64,000 nt of DNA from Candidatus Gastranaerophilales bacterium (GTDB lineage: Bacteria > Cyanobacteriota > Vampirovibrionia > Gastranaerophilales > Gastranaerophilaceae): positions 42,966-106,965 of the forward strand of contig CALUYW010000004.1 of NCBI GenBank assembly GCA_944325105.1, written 5' to 3'. Made by a program: the position numbers and the translations under genes. Every line of letters starts with the position of its first letter. Within the stretch, counting starts at the first letter, position 1. The notes under the pieces are model-generated. The model saw nothing but the letters and a program-made list of their open reading frames with translations, made no database searches and was not told the DNA's origin. Below, piece by piece: positions 45,688-54,887 of the stretch.

Positions 45688-48474
45688 TTATTTTATTTTC
45701 CTTAAAGATGATATAAAGTTATTTTTCTCGACATCACCGTCTACTTTTGTCAAAAATACCTGACAATCTTTTTCATCAGCATCAATAGGTGGCAAGAATT
45801 TTAACTCTGCAGAATAATAAGCGCTATCATTACGCGAATTAGTAGAAACGCGTCTTGCAATACTGTTTAGCGAAAGATTTCTCATAAATCCTCCAAACCC
45901 TTTATGTTGACTTGAAAATTTAGTATAAATCCTAAGTGTAGCATCCCTTGTCGTTAGGTCAAATTTACCTACAATAAGTGAGCTTAACTGTGAAGAACGA
46001 GATTTTATAATAATCTTTTCTAATACATTATTTTTTAATTCCAAATCACCTTCTATTTTATCAAAATTACCCTCAGGTATATTTACAATATCAAAAATCG
46101 TTGACGGACTAAGCATTGCTATAGGGTTTCTAAATAGTGCGGCAAACTTGAGAACATACTCTATAAGTCCGATTTTACCAATAGTACCGTTATTTACAGC
46201 AAATTTGATAAAACCGTCCAGTTTGAGCGAATCATCGGTATCTAAGCTTATTATACCACTTGCTTTGCCCGATATCTCGCGGCTTAGCCCCAATATTGAT
46301 GTTGCCAGAATATCAGAATTAACATCCTTAACCCCAAGTACCAAATGATACTTGTGTTTAACTAAATCACAGTTGATTTTACAAGAAGAAATACCTTCAG
46401 CAATGTCAAATCTGTTTGAAAATACATTTAAAATGCCGTTTTCATCAAGCGTTAATGTAGCTTTTAAATTGCCAAAATTTACGTTTTTATATTTACCCTT
46501 AACAAGATTAAATACACAATTTTCAACAATCAAAAGACCCGTATCGAATACTGGAGCACTATCAATATTGGCGTTTTCATCAAGGTTATTTTCATCCGCC
46601 ACAACTAACTCTTGTTTTGCTTCCGCATTCGATGTTTTTGTATTTTGAGCATTCATAGAGGCAATAATGCGCTCAAGGTCAATATTATCAACCGTAAGGT
46701 TAACATCTTTTATTATCACTGGCAGTTTAATCTCATTTAACATTGTACCTGTGAGATTATAATCAGAACGCTTGAACTTACCCACGGTAGTAAGTTGAAT
46801 TTTATCCCCCTCGGCAGTAAATTTTGCACTTCTGATAAATAATCTTTGAGCAGGAACAGCAACTTTATCCATGGCCATATTAGCTTTTATATACGGAACT
46901 TTTGTATCGGCAATAAGTTCTAAATCACCTGAAATTTTGCCTTTTCTAAAGACTTTTTGACCTATCAAAACATTCAAAAACTCACTTGGCAAGGGTCTTG
47001 GAATTGTAAAACCGATATTTTTTAAAGCGCAGGTCTTAGCATCAAGTTTTGACCATATAGTCAACAAGGGCTTTATTTTACTGTTCCTGTCAATGGTTGA
47101 TGCTATATAGTAATTTATTTTTTTAATGTTAATAACATCCGGGTCAAGGTCAATGTCAACCGTTGCAACTCTATCGTAGTTAACAGGGCTTAACGAAGCG
47201 CCGTCAACTAAAATGTCATTACCTTTTTTTAGCATAAAAGCGCACCAAACATTCATGTCTGAAAATTTAGACTTATAGTAAATCAGAGCATTTGCAACAC
47301 CAACTATTTCAAGCGGATAACCGACTATTTTTGAAAGATGGTTTTTGGAAAATTCTTTCCTTGCAAGCGCCTTAACTATAACATCTGTTTCAAATGACTT
47401 GTAGTAGTCCTTAATAGTCCCTTTTATATCAACCGTATTATTCTTATCATCGCAATAATATCCCTTGATGTCTGATAGTGTTATTACATCAGGCTTTATG
47501 TCAACATAACCGGAGTTTATTGTTAATTTTAAATCAGCAAGAGGGATTAGCGTTAACTTGCCTTTATTGAGGTTAATAAAGCCGCTCAGACCTTTGTTTG
47601 TAACATCTACGTTAAAGTTAAAATCGCCGCTTATATCTTTAAAGTAAGAGAGCATCTCAGACCCGTTAGGGATAATAAAATTAGTCCTTATAAGCTCTAC
47701 TACATTTGCTACGTCAAATTTTCTTGAGTTAAAATTAGCCTTTATACCGCTCTCACTGAGTTCTGCATTGAGATACATTTTTGACTTATTAACTTCAAGA
47801 GCACAGTTGTCTACAATAAATTTTCTGTTTTTGGCGTACACGCAGTTATTGTCTTTAATTTTAAACGTAAGTTTCTTACCCTTGTTAATAACATCAAGAA
47901 TTATGTCAAAATGAAGGTATTTAGGGTTTCGCTCTGCAGTGATTTCAAAATTATTACCCGTGTACACAATTCCTGTGTCTTTTGAAAATTGGTATTTAAT
48001 AATGCATTTTTTAACATATAAAAGCGAATTAAATAAATCAGGCTTTATCTCAGGCGGTTTTGACTGTTTATTTTCTTGACCCGGAACAAGCGCAAGTAAT
48101 TTATTTACATCAAGATAAATATAGTCTGCACCCAGTTTGTTGACAATTATTCTTTTCTTAAAAATAGAAGCATATGAAATTGAAGTATCAAAATTTTGTA
48201 TATTTAATATTTCATCCTTACCCCTAAAAACAGACATTTTATCAACAGAAAACTCAATAACAGGAGAAAACGAAGTTTTTAAAACAGGCTTTTCAACTGT
48301 TAAATCAGCACCAAGAGACGATTTTGCAACTTTTTGCACAAAGCCTATTACATTAGTATTTGACACTAAAGCGGGCAATATAACAAGATATGTCAGAAAA
48401 ATAAATAAAATAGCTACAACTGTCGATATTGCACTAATAGCCCAAAATTTTTTACTTAAAAGTATTTTTTTCAT
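45688..48474 (-). CDS. Large AsmA-like envelope protein
   Basis: 928 residues. One N-terminal membrane segment (WAISAISTVVAILFIFLTYLVI) is followed by a long periplasmic part made of beta-rich repeats (patterns such as NLTVDNIDLERI, FNVDVTNKGLSGFINLNKGK) and a C-terminal AsmA-like region (SGIISLDTDDSLKLDGFI; IVGKFDLTTRDATLRIYTK). The plan is that of AsmA/YhdP/TamB-type bridge proteins that carry lipids between inner and outer membrane or assist outer-membrane assembly. This supports a diderm envelope. It is transcribed divergently from the WG-repeat protein gene. The family assignment rests on architecture and motifs, not an alignment. Confidence 0.8.
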   Translation of the reverse strand: MKKILLSKKFWAISAISTVVAILFIFLTYLVILPALVSNTNVIGFVQKVAKSSLGADLTVEKPVLKTSFSPVIEFSVDKMSVFRGKDEILNIQNFDTSISYASIFKKRIIVNKLGADYIYLDVNKLLALVPGQENKQSKPPEIKPDLFNSLLYVKKCIIKYQFSKDTGIVYTGNNFEITAERNPKYLHFDIILDVINKGKKLTFKIKDNNCVYAKNRKFIVDNCALEVNKSKMYLNAELSESGIKANFNSRKFDVANVVELIRTNFIIPNGSEMLSYFKDISGDFNFNVDVTNKGLSGFINLNKGKLTLIPLADLKLTINSGYVDIKPDVITLSDIKGYYCDDKNNTVDIKGTIKDYYKSFETDVIVKALARKEFSKNHLSKIVGYPLEIVGVANALIYYKSKFSDMNVWCAFMLKKGNDILVDGASLSPVNYDRVATVDIDLDPDVINIKKINYYIASTIDRNSKIKPLLTIWSKLDAKTCALKNIGFTIPRPLPSEFLNVLIGQKVFRKGKISGDLELIADTKVPYIKANMAMDKVAVPAQRLFIRSAKFTAEGDKIQLTTVGKFKRSDYNLTGTMLNEIKLPVIIKDVNLTVDNIDLERIIASMNAQNTKTSNAEAKQELVVADENNLDENANIDSAPVFDTGLLIVENCVFNLVKGKYKNVNFGNLKATLTLDENGILNVFSNRFDIAEGISSCKINCDLVKHKYHLVLGVKDVNSDILATSILGLSREISGKASGIISLDTDDSLKLDGFIKFAVNNGTIGKIGLIEYVLKFAALFRNPIAMLSPSTIFDIVNIPEGNFDKIEGDLELKNNVLEKIIIKSRSSQLSSLIVGKFDLTTRDATLRIYTKFSSQHKGFGGFMRNLSLNSIARRVSTNSRNDSAYYSAELKFLPPIDADEKDCQVFLTKVDGDVEKNNFISSLRKIK

Positions 48475-48529
48475 AATCCAAGTCCGTATAAGAATTATAC
48501 CATGTTTAAATTTATGCTATCATTAAAAT

Positions 48530-49435
48530 ATGAAAAGGATATTTTATTTATTTTTGTTAATATTTTTTCTTGGAATTGCGCCTGCTATTTCAATAGAGCA
48601 AGCTAACACGCTTTCTAACGAAAATATTGAGGTTTTCTGCGAAGATAATAAATTTGGTCTAAAAGATAAGAGTGGGAATGTTCTTGTTGAGCCAAAATAC
48701 AAAAAGTTAATAAGATTGGGTACATCCTCTTGGATAGTCCAAAAGGGGTCGAAATTCGGCATAATAGATTCTGAAGGCAACATTCTAGTCCAACCTAAAT
48801 ACAGGCATGTCGACAGGTTTTTTGCAAAATACGCTAAACTCGGCAATGATAATGACTACGGGCTTTATAACGAAAAAGGTGAAATTATAATAATGCCCGA
48901 GTATTCGAGGATAGACCCACTTTTTGGACAAATGTTTTTAACAAGAAAAAATTATAAGTACGGTATTATTGACTCTGAGGGCAAGGAAATACTTGAAAAT
49001 GACTATGATGACATATACATGCCCGACCCAAACACCTTGATGATAAAGTATGAGGGCGAATGGTATGAAGTAGAGCGTGCAGCACAAGGGGAAATTGCAC
49101 TACCTGACAACACAAGCAAAATAAGAGTAGGCGGAAATGAACTTAAAATCACAAAAGTTATAACAGATACAGGTCTTGTTTCCGGCTATGGGGCTCTTAC
49201 AGCTGCAGATTATCTGCTTAAAATCTTTACTTCAATTTCTCCTGCATACGAGGAAACAATAGATGAGCTAATGTTCTCTCAGGGTGCTGAGACTGTTAAT
49301 ATTTTCTTCCAACTGGGGTGGATTCCAAAATTCCCGTTCACTTATGCCAAAAAATATTATCAAAACCTTGTGCAACCAAACAACGGGCCGCTTTCAGACA
49401 TAAGAGAAGATGTTAAAAAACAACTTAAAAACTAA
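48530..49435 (+). CDS. Secreted WG-repeat protein
   Basis: 301 residues with a signal peptide (MKRIFYLFLLIFFLGIAPAIS). Residues ~40-170 hold four WG-type beta repeats: KFGLKDKSGNVLVEPKYKKL, KFGIIDSEGNILVQPKYRHV, DYGLYNEKGEIIIMPEYSRI, KYGIIDSEGKEILENDYDDI. The C-terminal ~110 residues are helical and unknown. WG repeats are surface or periplasmic binding modules of unclear ligand. The ATG has no ribosome-binding site, so the message may be almost leaderless. The terminator overlaps the stop codon. Confidence 0.88.
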   Translation: MKRIFYLFLLIFFLGIAPAISIEQANTLSNENIEVFCEDNKFGLKDKSGNVLVEPKYKKLIRLGTSSWIVQKGSKFGIIDSEGNILVQPKYRHVDRFFAKYAKLGNDNDYGLYNEKGEIIIMPEYSRIDPLFGQMFLTRKNYKYGIIDSEGKEILENDYDDIYMPDPNTLMIKYEGEWYEVERAAQGEIALPDNTSKIRVGGNELKITKVITDTGLVSGYGALTAADYLLKIFTSISPAYEETIDELMFSQGAETVNIFFQLGWIPKFPFTYAKKYYQNLVQPNNGPLSDIREDVKKQLKN

Positions 49436-49450
49436 TTTAAGTTGTTTTTT
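49421..49450. terminator. Terminator overlapping the WG-repeat gene stop
   Basis: CAACTTAAA (49421-49429) with TTTAAGTTG (49436-49444); an A run before and a T run after lengthen the stem. It is usable on both strands between the WG-repeat gene (+) and the emrA-like gene (-). Confidence 0.8.
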
Positions 49451-49451
49451 G

Positions 49452-49476
49452 CTATCGAATAGATAGGTAATGATAA
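49452..49476 (+). repeat. CTATCG-class repeat, copy at emrA 3' end
   Basis: CTATCG-AATA-GATAG-G-TAATGATAA: 20 of 25 positions equal the copy at 57622. It abuts the stop of the emrA-like gene. Confidence 0.65.
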
Positions 49477-50574
49477 CTATCTTATTTTTATTTTTGGCAC
49501 AACAGACATACCGGGAGCAATGTTGTAATTTGAGATATCCTCGGTAAAAATTATTTTTACGGGAATTCTTTGAACAATTTTTACATAACTGCCAACGGCA
49601 TTTTCGGGAGGAAAAAGGCTTGATTTAGCTCCTGTTGCTCTCTGCAGGCTATCAACCTTACCCTTAAATCTTTTTTTAGGGTAAGTATCGATTTTTATTA
49701 TAACATCCTGCCCCTCTCTTACCTGTTCAAGCTGCGTTTCTTTGTAGTTTGCAACTACCCAGACTTCATCCGAAACAATTGACATAAGCGGTTGCGCCAC
49801 CTGTACATAGTTTCCCTCTTCAACGGTTCTTGCTGATATTTTGCCATCTTGCGGAGCATAAATTTTAGTATAAGAAAGATTTAACTTAGCCTCTTCAATC
49901 TCGCTTTCCAATCTTTTAATCTGTGCTTCGATTTCTTCTTTTTTAGCAATTGATGATTGAATTGCAAGGTCAGCAGCACGTTTTTTCTCTTGCTCTGCAA
50001 GATAGTTCGCGTTTAAAGAAGTGTATGCGGTTTTTGACTTATCGAGCTCTTCACGGGAAACAATACCGTCTTTACTAAGCTTTAAATCCCTGTCGTAGGT
50101 TCTTTTTGCATAATCAAGACGCGACTTAACGCTTGAAATATCTTTTGTAGTTTTATTTGAAACAGATGTATTTTCTAAGATATTTTTGTGCGAAGCGTTT
50201 AACATAGCGCGCGCTTCCAAAAGCTTTGCCTCTTTTTGCTTGAGCGCTACAATATAGTCATTCGGGTCGATTTCTAGCAACAAATCGCCTTTCTTGACCT
50301 CTTGGTTATCTTTTATTAAGAGCTTTACAACAGGCCCTGACACGCGAGGAGCAATAGAAACAATATGCCCCTCAACAAAAGCATCATCTGTTGATTGATA
50401 GTAATGAGCATGCAAAAGTGCATATATACCACCAAGAGCCAGTATTGCAAAAGTAATTATCGGTACAATTATTCTTTTTTTAACTTTGTGTTTATGTTTA
50501 TTTTCCTGTTTTTCTTTTTTAATTTGCGAATTTTCTTCAGATTTATTTTTCTTTTCTTCGTTGTTTTCGGCCAT
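49477..50574 (-). CDS. emrA: EmrA/HlyD-type membrane fusion protein
   Basis: 365 residues. A Lys/Glu-rich cytoplasmic N-terminus, one membrane segment (IIVPIITFAILALGGIYALL), a lipoyl/barrel-sandwich half (DDAFVEGHIVSIAPRVSGPV; IKDNQEVKKGDLLLEID), a long coiled-coil hairpin (~95-230), the second lipoyl half and a beta barrel ending PGMSVVPKIKIR. DDAFVEG is typical of EmrA-type adaptors that work with DHA2 (EmrB) pumps. The marR gene lies 12 bases upstream. The matching pump is 19 kb away (28.7-30.3 kb) and TolC is divergent next door. Confidence 0.94.
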   Translation of the reverse strand: MAENNEEKKNKSEENSQIKKEKQENKHKHKVKKRIIVPIITFAILALGGIYALLHAHYYQSTDDAFVEGHIVSIAPRVSGPVVKLLIKDNQEVKKGDLLLEIDPNDYIVALKQKEAKLLEARAMLNASHKNILENTSVSNKTTKDISSVKSRLDYAKRTYDRDLKLSKDGIVSREELDKSKTAYTSLNANYLAEQEKKRAADLAIQSSIAKKEEIEAQIKRLESEIEEAKLNLSYTKIYAPQDGKISARTVEEGNYVQVAQPLMSIVSDEVWVVANYKETQLEQVREGQDVIIKIDTYPKKRFKGKVDSLQRATGAKSSLFPPENAVGSYVKIVQRIPVKIIFTEDISNYNIAPGMSVVPKIKIR

Positions 50575-50586
50575 ATCTACTCCATT

Positions 50587-51057
50587 TTACACACACATGT
50601 CTACTTTATCTAATAAATTATCTAAAACCTTGTTTAAAACGCTCATACATGTCTCTAAATCGTTTTTATCTATACCCTCGGTCATAGTCTTTCTGTATTC
50701 TTTTACAACTTGTGCAAGGGCAGGGAAGAGATTCTTCGCCTTATCTGTAAGATAAATCTTAAAGACTTTTCTTTTATTTTTATCTGCGACACGATTTACA
50801 TAACCGTTTTTTTCTAAAATATTAATAATTCTTGTAATATTAGGTCTGTCCTTAAGGGTAATTTCACTCAACTGTCTTTGGTAAAGGCCGTCACGATGCA
50901 TTAGAACCTCTATTACCACAAATTGCTCAGGAGTTATATCAAAATTATTTTCTCTAAAACACTGACGAGAATAAATTCTGGTGTAAACACCTGCAGCAAC
51001 AAGCATTGCTCCTGTTATTTGTCTATAATATTTTACATCTTCACCAATTGTATTCAT
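50587..51057 (-). CDS. MarR-family transcriptional regulator
   Basis: 156 residues. The winged helix is recognisable: LYQRQLSEITLKDRPNITRI (helix-turn-helix) followed by the wing VNRVADKNKRKVFKIYLTDK, with dimerisation helices at both ends. It is probably a drug-responsive repressor of the adjacent adaptor gene and divergent tolC: a 32-bp perfect palindrome lies 21 bases before its start and covers the shared promoter region. A closely similar site before the DHA2 exporter extends the regulon. No redox-sensing Cys pattern is apparent beyond one Cys in the C-terminal helix. Confidence 0.94.
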   Translation of the reverse strand: MNTIGEDVKYYRQITGAMLVAAGVYTRIYSRQCFRENNFDITPEQFVVIEVLMHRDGLYQRQLSEITLKDRPNITRIINILEKNGYVNRVADKNKRKVFKIYLTDKAKNLFPALAQVVKEYRKTMTEGIDKNDLETCMSVLNKVLDNLLDKVDMCV

Positions 51058-51077
51058 AAAAATTTGCTTTTCTTTTG

Positions 51078-51109
51078 TTTTCTTGTGTTATGATTATAAC
51101 ACAAGAAAA
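51078..51109. promoter_or_regulatory. MarR operator in the marR-tolC divergent promoter
   Basis: A 32-bp inverted repeat with perfect 14-bp arms around GATT; the core is CTTGTGTTAT-GATT-ATAACACAAG. It contains TATAAT on the minus strand (marR -10) and lies 26 bases before the tolC ATG. The core half-sites equal those at 30327-30348. Confidence 0.85.
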
Positions 51110-51134
51110 ATTTTTACAAGCATTAGGAAAAATT

Positions 51135-52514
51135 ATGAAGAAGCTGACAACAATACTAATAGTACTTATGCTGCTTATCTGTAACTCGGTGTATGCAAAA
51201 CAGAATAAGCAAGAAGAAAATAAAGAAATACAGTACCTGAACATCGAATGGTGGAGCGAATTTAACGACCCGCTATTAAACGAGTACATGCTAAAGGTCT
51301 TTAAAAACAACCATGATTTAAAAATTGCACAACTTAAAATCAAACAAGGCGAACAAATTGTTAAACAATACTTTGCAAATGAACTCCCCCAAATAGGTCT
51401 GAGCGGAAATATAGAGCGTGTTTTGCGCTCAAGTGACCAGTACTTTGGCCCAAACATGCTCATACCAAATTTCTCTCAGACCAATCTTTTATTTCCGATC
51501 AGCGCAAGCTACGAGTTTGATATATGGGGAATGAATCACACCAAGACTAAAAGCGCCAAAAAGCAGCTTGAAATAATAAAAGAGGAAGAACGAGCAAAGT
51601 ACATAACAGTTACGGGCAATTTTGCAAGCGCCTACTACAATCTTGTAAAATGCGATAAATTATTAAAAATACAAAATAATCTTGTCGCAGTGCAAAAAGA
51701 AATACTAGAACTCACAAACAAAAAATTTGAAGCAGGAAAGGCCTCTGTAAGTGAAGTAATTGAGCAAAAAAAACTCCTGAAATCACTTGAAGAAGAACTA
51801 AATACTCTTCAAAAAGAGCGTACTTTAGTTGAAGAAGAGATAAAAGTAGTTCTTGCAGATAACGATATAAAAGAAATTGAGGACATTTCATCATCTAAAA
51901 TCCCCGATGTTAAATTCCCTGATTCTATCCCCTCGGATATCATAGAAACCCGCCCTGACTACATTATGACACAATACAATCTTGAGAGAATGGGCTTAGA
52001 TGTAAAAGTTGCAAAGAAAAACCTATTGCCAAGATTTATAATTTTTGGTCAATTTGGCTTTAACGCCTATAGATTAAGCAATTTATTTAACAGCAACGCA
52101 CTATTATCATCTGTTGGCGTTGCCCCTGTGCTTGACATTTTTACAGGCGGCAGAAAAATGGCATATTTAAGATTTAAAAAATATGAATATGAAGAGGCAC
52201 TTGAATTTTATAAAAAAACAGTTCTAAATTCATATAAAGAGGTGAATGACGCCCTTGTAAGCGCAAAAATCTACAACAAAAACCTGCTGAGTGCTAAAGA
52301 AAGACTTGAGTTGGAAAATCAAAATCTTGATATAGCAACAAAACTCTATGAATCAGGCAGAGGAAGCCTGCCTGACATGCTGTACGCGCAAGAGAGGGAA
52401 TTAATGGTAGAAAAAAATATAATAGATTCACAAATTAATACCCTTATAAGTGTTATAGGATTATATAAGAGCGTTGGTGGCAAAAATTTAAGCGAGATTA
52501 GTGAAAATATTTAA
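51135..52514 (+). CDS. tolC: TolC-family outer membrane efflux protein
   Basis: 459 residues from the ATG at 51135, chosen because it has AGGAAA upstream and gives a clean signal peptide (MKKLTTILIVLMLLICNSVYA); an upstream in-frame start would lie inside the operator. NodT/OprM-type features: WWSEFNDPLLNEYM at the N-terminus, LTNKKFEAGKASVSEVIEQK and ATKLYESGRGSLPDMLYAQE in the two repeats, and RPDYIMTQYNLERMGLDVKVAKKN split around the middle. It forms the outer-membrane duct for the EmrA adaptor encoded divergently. Confidence 0.93.
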   Translation: MKKLTTILIVLMLLICNSVYAKQNKQEENKEIQYLNIEWWSEFNDPLLNEYMLKVFKNNHDLKIAQLKIKQGEQIVKQYFANELPQIGLSGNIERVLRSSDQYFGPNMLIPNFSQTNLLFPISASYEFDIWGMNHTKTKSAKKQLEIIKEEERAKYITVTGNFASAYYNLVKCDKLLKIQNNLVAVQKEILELTNKKFEAGKASVSEVIEQKKLLKSLEEELNTLQKERTLVEEEIKVVLADNDIKEIEDISSSKIPDVKFPDSIPSDIIETRPDYIMTQYNLERMGLDVKVAKKNLLPRFIIFGQFGFNAYRLSNLFNSNALLSSVGVAPVLDIFTGGRKMAYLRFKKYEYEEALEFYKKTVLNSYKEVNDALVSAKIYNKNLLSAKERLELENQNLDIATKLYESGRGSLPDMLYAQERELMVEKNIIDSQINTLISVIGLYKSVGGKNLSEISENI

Positions 52515-52566
52515 TACCCGCAAGAGCGATGTAAAATAGGCAAATAAGCCTCATAATTTTAGAGTT

Positions 52567-53121
52567 ATGAAAATATTTGTTATAAACGGACATAAATACT
52601 ACTGGTACGCAACTGGCAAGCTAAATTGCACGCTTTTTAAAGAAATTATAGACACGCTCAAGCTGCATCATGAAGTAAAAGACACTATTGTTGAGCTTGG
52701 TTATAGTGTTGAAAAAGAGGTGGAAAAATACAGATGGGCAGACATAATTATCTATCAATGCCCAATAAACTGGTTTAGCGTGCCTTGGTTGTTAAAAAAA
52801 TATTTTGATGAAGTATTTTTATCAAAAATTTTCTTTGATGAATCCGCAAAATATGGAGAAGGCGGACTGTTTTTTGATAAGAAATACATGTTTTCTCTCA
52901 CATGTGCAGCCAAAGAAAGTGATTTTAACAACACGGACGGTTTTTTTGACGTAAGAGGTATAGATGAACTTTTTTTACCGCTACACAAAATGCACCAATT
53001 CTGCGGAATGAGAAAAGTAGAAACATTTTGTGCCTATGATGTAATAAAAAATCCTCAAGTTGAAAGACTAAAAGACAGGTTAAGATATCACTTAAACCAT
53101 TATATTACTCATTTGCCGTAA
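52567..53121 (+). CDS. MdaB/KefF-like NAD(P)H:quinone oxidoreductase
   Basis: 184 residues, flavodoxin-like fold. MKIFVINGHKYYWYATGKLN begins the FMN phosphate loop region; YQCPINWFSVPWLLKKYFDEV is the family hallmark for FMN and quinone binding, and the partner loop KYMFSLTCAAKE follows. It reduces quinones with two electrons, and homologues (modulator of drug activity B) protect against redox-cycling drugs, which fits its place 50 bases after tolC. It is not shown to be in the same transcript. Its end overlaps the convergent HNH-like gene by 13 bases. Confidence 0.9.
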   Translation: MKIFVINGHKYYWYATGKLNCTLFKEIIDTLKLHHEVKDTIVELGYSVEKEVEKYRWADIIIYQCPINWFSVPWLLKKYFDEVFLSKIFFDESAKYGEGGLFFDKKYMFSLTCAAKESDFNNTDGFFDVRGIDELFLPLHKMHQFCGMRKVETFCAYDVIKNPQVERLKDRLRYHLNHYITHLP

Positions 53122-54839
53122 ATGTCATTAATTCTTGAGTGTAAACTGCTAATATCGTATTTACCCCTATTTTGTCTTGCTTCAAGTATTAATTTCATAG
53201 AGTATGCATCTTGCTTTCTAAGAGGAGTAAGCTTTTTCTTTATAAGAGCGACAGAACTTTTAACTGAATCAGAATTAGAATTGAGCTTTAAATCTTCAAT
53301 CATTCTGCTTAGCCTTGAGTCATAATTTATATTATACTCATCACTCAATATTTTTAATAACAGGCGATGATTTAGCGACTCCATAGCAAGAATATCGTCT
53401 TTATGCTTAAGTTCACACACCATGGCTTTTAATCGTTTTTCATCGCCAAAATCCTTAAGATGACTGATTAAATTATCAAAAGTCTTCTTCCTGTCTTGTT
53501 TGTATCTAAAAAATGTTCTGTATAAATATTTTTCCAGATTTCTTCCAACATTAGAGTCATTGGATTCATGCAATATTGTTTCAACAATTCTTGCTGCAGT
53601 TATCAAAGATTCTTTGCCGCGCCTGTTAAACGTATAATTACTGGCCAAATTAGTGAGCTTGTCCATAAATTCACAAACTCGAGGTAAATCCGACACATCA
53701 TCAAGCTCGGATTTAATAGTTTTTGTAACTTCATTTATATACGATTTAATACTAAAATCAGCCGCATTGTCTTCTATGTACTTATTGGAAGAAATCGCTT
53801 TTAAATTGTGTAAAACATGCTCAAATCTCTCGGGAGAGGAAAGCATATACTCTGACCATTTTCTGTTCCCGCGTCGAGAATTACAGTGAGAATGTGCAAT
53901 CAAATAATTACTGTAAGATGATTCACCGTTGTCTGAATACGGCTTAATATGCTCTGCGGAAGAGGCAAATGGAGCTAATAATTTTACATAAAAAAGTTCA
54001 GCTTCGTTATCACTCAAAAGAACAAGCTCATTTTCCATCTTTTGGTCGCGCCGCAATGCTTTTGAAATGTATTTTACAAGATAAGCATCAGGGTCTGTCT
54101 TTGAAGATGGCATAGAACTTGCAGCAGATATTATTTTACCCCAAGTGTCAGCATGCTTTGGGTCAGTTTGTCTACCTGCTATATTAATTACATTTGCCAA
54201 GATTTCTTTTCTGTACTCAACCCTAATTTTATTTACAAGAAAATCAGACAACTCTTCTGGAGAAATATCAGGATTAATAACGACGTCTTGATTTTTAACT
54301 TTAGCAATATAGTCTAAAAGTTCATTAGACCTAACCTCTTTTGCGTACTTTTCAATACGAGAAAATACAGATGTTTGCTTGATTAACATTCTGTTTCTTG
54401 CTCTGGTATATGCAATTGGCAAAAGTTCCCTGCCGTTTTTATCAGGATTATCTAATGCAGTCTTTTCAAAGAGTGCCAACGCCTTGCTCTCATTAGAACT
54501 TAATCTGGAAGGGGACTGCAAACTAAATCTTTCAAGCTCGCTGACAAGTTGATTGCCTTTTAATGTTGACATATACTGGACCCCCTCTTGTGACAAAACT
54601 TCCTTGCCACAATATGCACAAGGGATGTCTTTAAATCTTTTTAAGTCAAAATCATAACCAAAAGGAATTCTATCCGCTTGAAGTCGAGCTGAAATCGACA
54701 TTTTGCGAGAAAAAATGTCACTTTCAGGAGTTCGCTCAAGCAAATTTTTACGCAAACAAAAGGGTGTAGAAGAATTTCCCCTGTCACACTTTATACCAAA
54801 GGCACTATTAATCTTTATACTTCCAAACGATACAAACAT
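53109..54839 (-). CDS. HNH-nuclease-like protein with large helical insertion
   Basis: 576 residues. Cys74-x2-Cys77 (IPCAYCGKEV) is followed about 220 residues later by EHIKPYSDNGESSYSNYLIA and HSHCNSRRGN. Together these give the HNH pattern: Cys-x2-Cys, catalytic His297, Asn311, then His316-x2-Cys319-Asn. The long helical insertion between the halves is unusual. The C-terminal ~240 residues are helical and charged. The N-terminus (MFVSFGSIKINSAFG) shares an SFG motif with the protein at 56.0 kb. The ATG has no ribosome-binding site. A DNA- or RNA-cutting enzyme is suggested; without an immunity gene or mobile partner its role is open. Confidence 0.8.
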   Translation of the reverse strand: MFVSFGSIKINSAFGIKCDRGNSSTPFCLRKNLLERTPESDIFSRKMSISARLQADRIPFGYDFDLKRFKDIPCAYCGKEVLSQEGVQYMSTLKGNQLVSELERFSLQSPSRLSSNESKALALFEKTALDNPDKNGRELLPIAYTRARNRMLIKQTSVFSRIEKYAKEVRSNELLDYIAKVKNQDVVINPDISPEELSDFLVNKIRVEYRKEILANVINIAGRQTDPKHADTWGKIISAASSMPSSKTDPDAYLVKYISKALRRDQKMENELVLLSDNEAELFYVKLLAPFASSAEHIKPYSDNGESSYSNYLIAHSHCNSRRGNRKWSEYMLSSPERFEHVLHNLKAISSNKYIEDNAADFSIKSYINEVTKTIKSELDDVSDLPRVCEFMDKLTNLASNYTFNRRGKESLITAARIVETILHESNDSNVGRNLEKYLYRTFFRYKQDRKKTFDNLISHLKDFGDEKRLKAMVCELKHKDDILAMESLNHRLLLKILSDEYNINYDSRLSRMIEDLKLNSNSDSVKSSVALIKKKLTPLRKQDAYSMKLILEARQNRGKYDISSLHSRINDIYGK

Positions 54840-54853
54840 AGTTTAATATATTA

Positions 54854-54881
54854 AGGGGCAAAAATAAATTATTTTGCCCCT
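54854..54881 (-). terminator. Terminator of the secreted-protein gene
   Basis: Plus-strand AGGGGCAAAA (54854-54863) with TTTTGCCCCT (54872-54881), directly after the stop at 54888; the T run on the minus strand is weak (TTAATAT). Confidence 0.65.
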
Positions 54882-54887
54882 AAAAAA

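Noticed and set aside
51075..51134. Longer N-terminus of the TolC-like protein
   Set aside because: The extra 20 codons lie in the operator palindrome and break the signal peptide; the ATG at 51135 has a ribosome-binding site.
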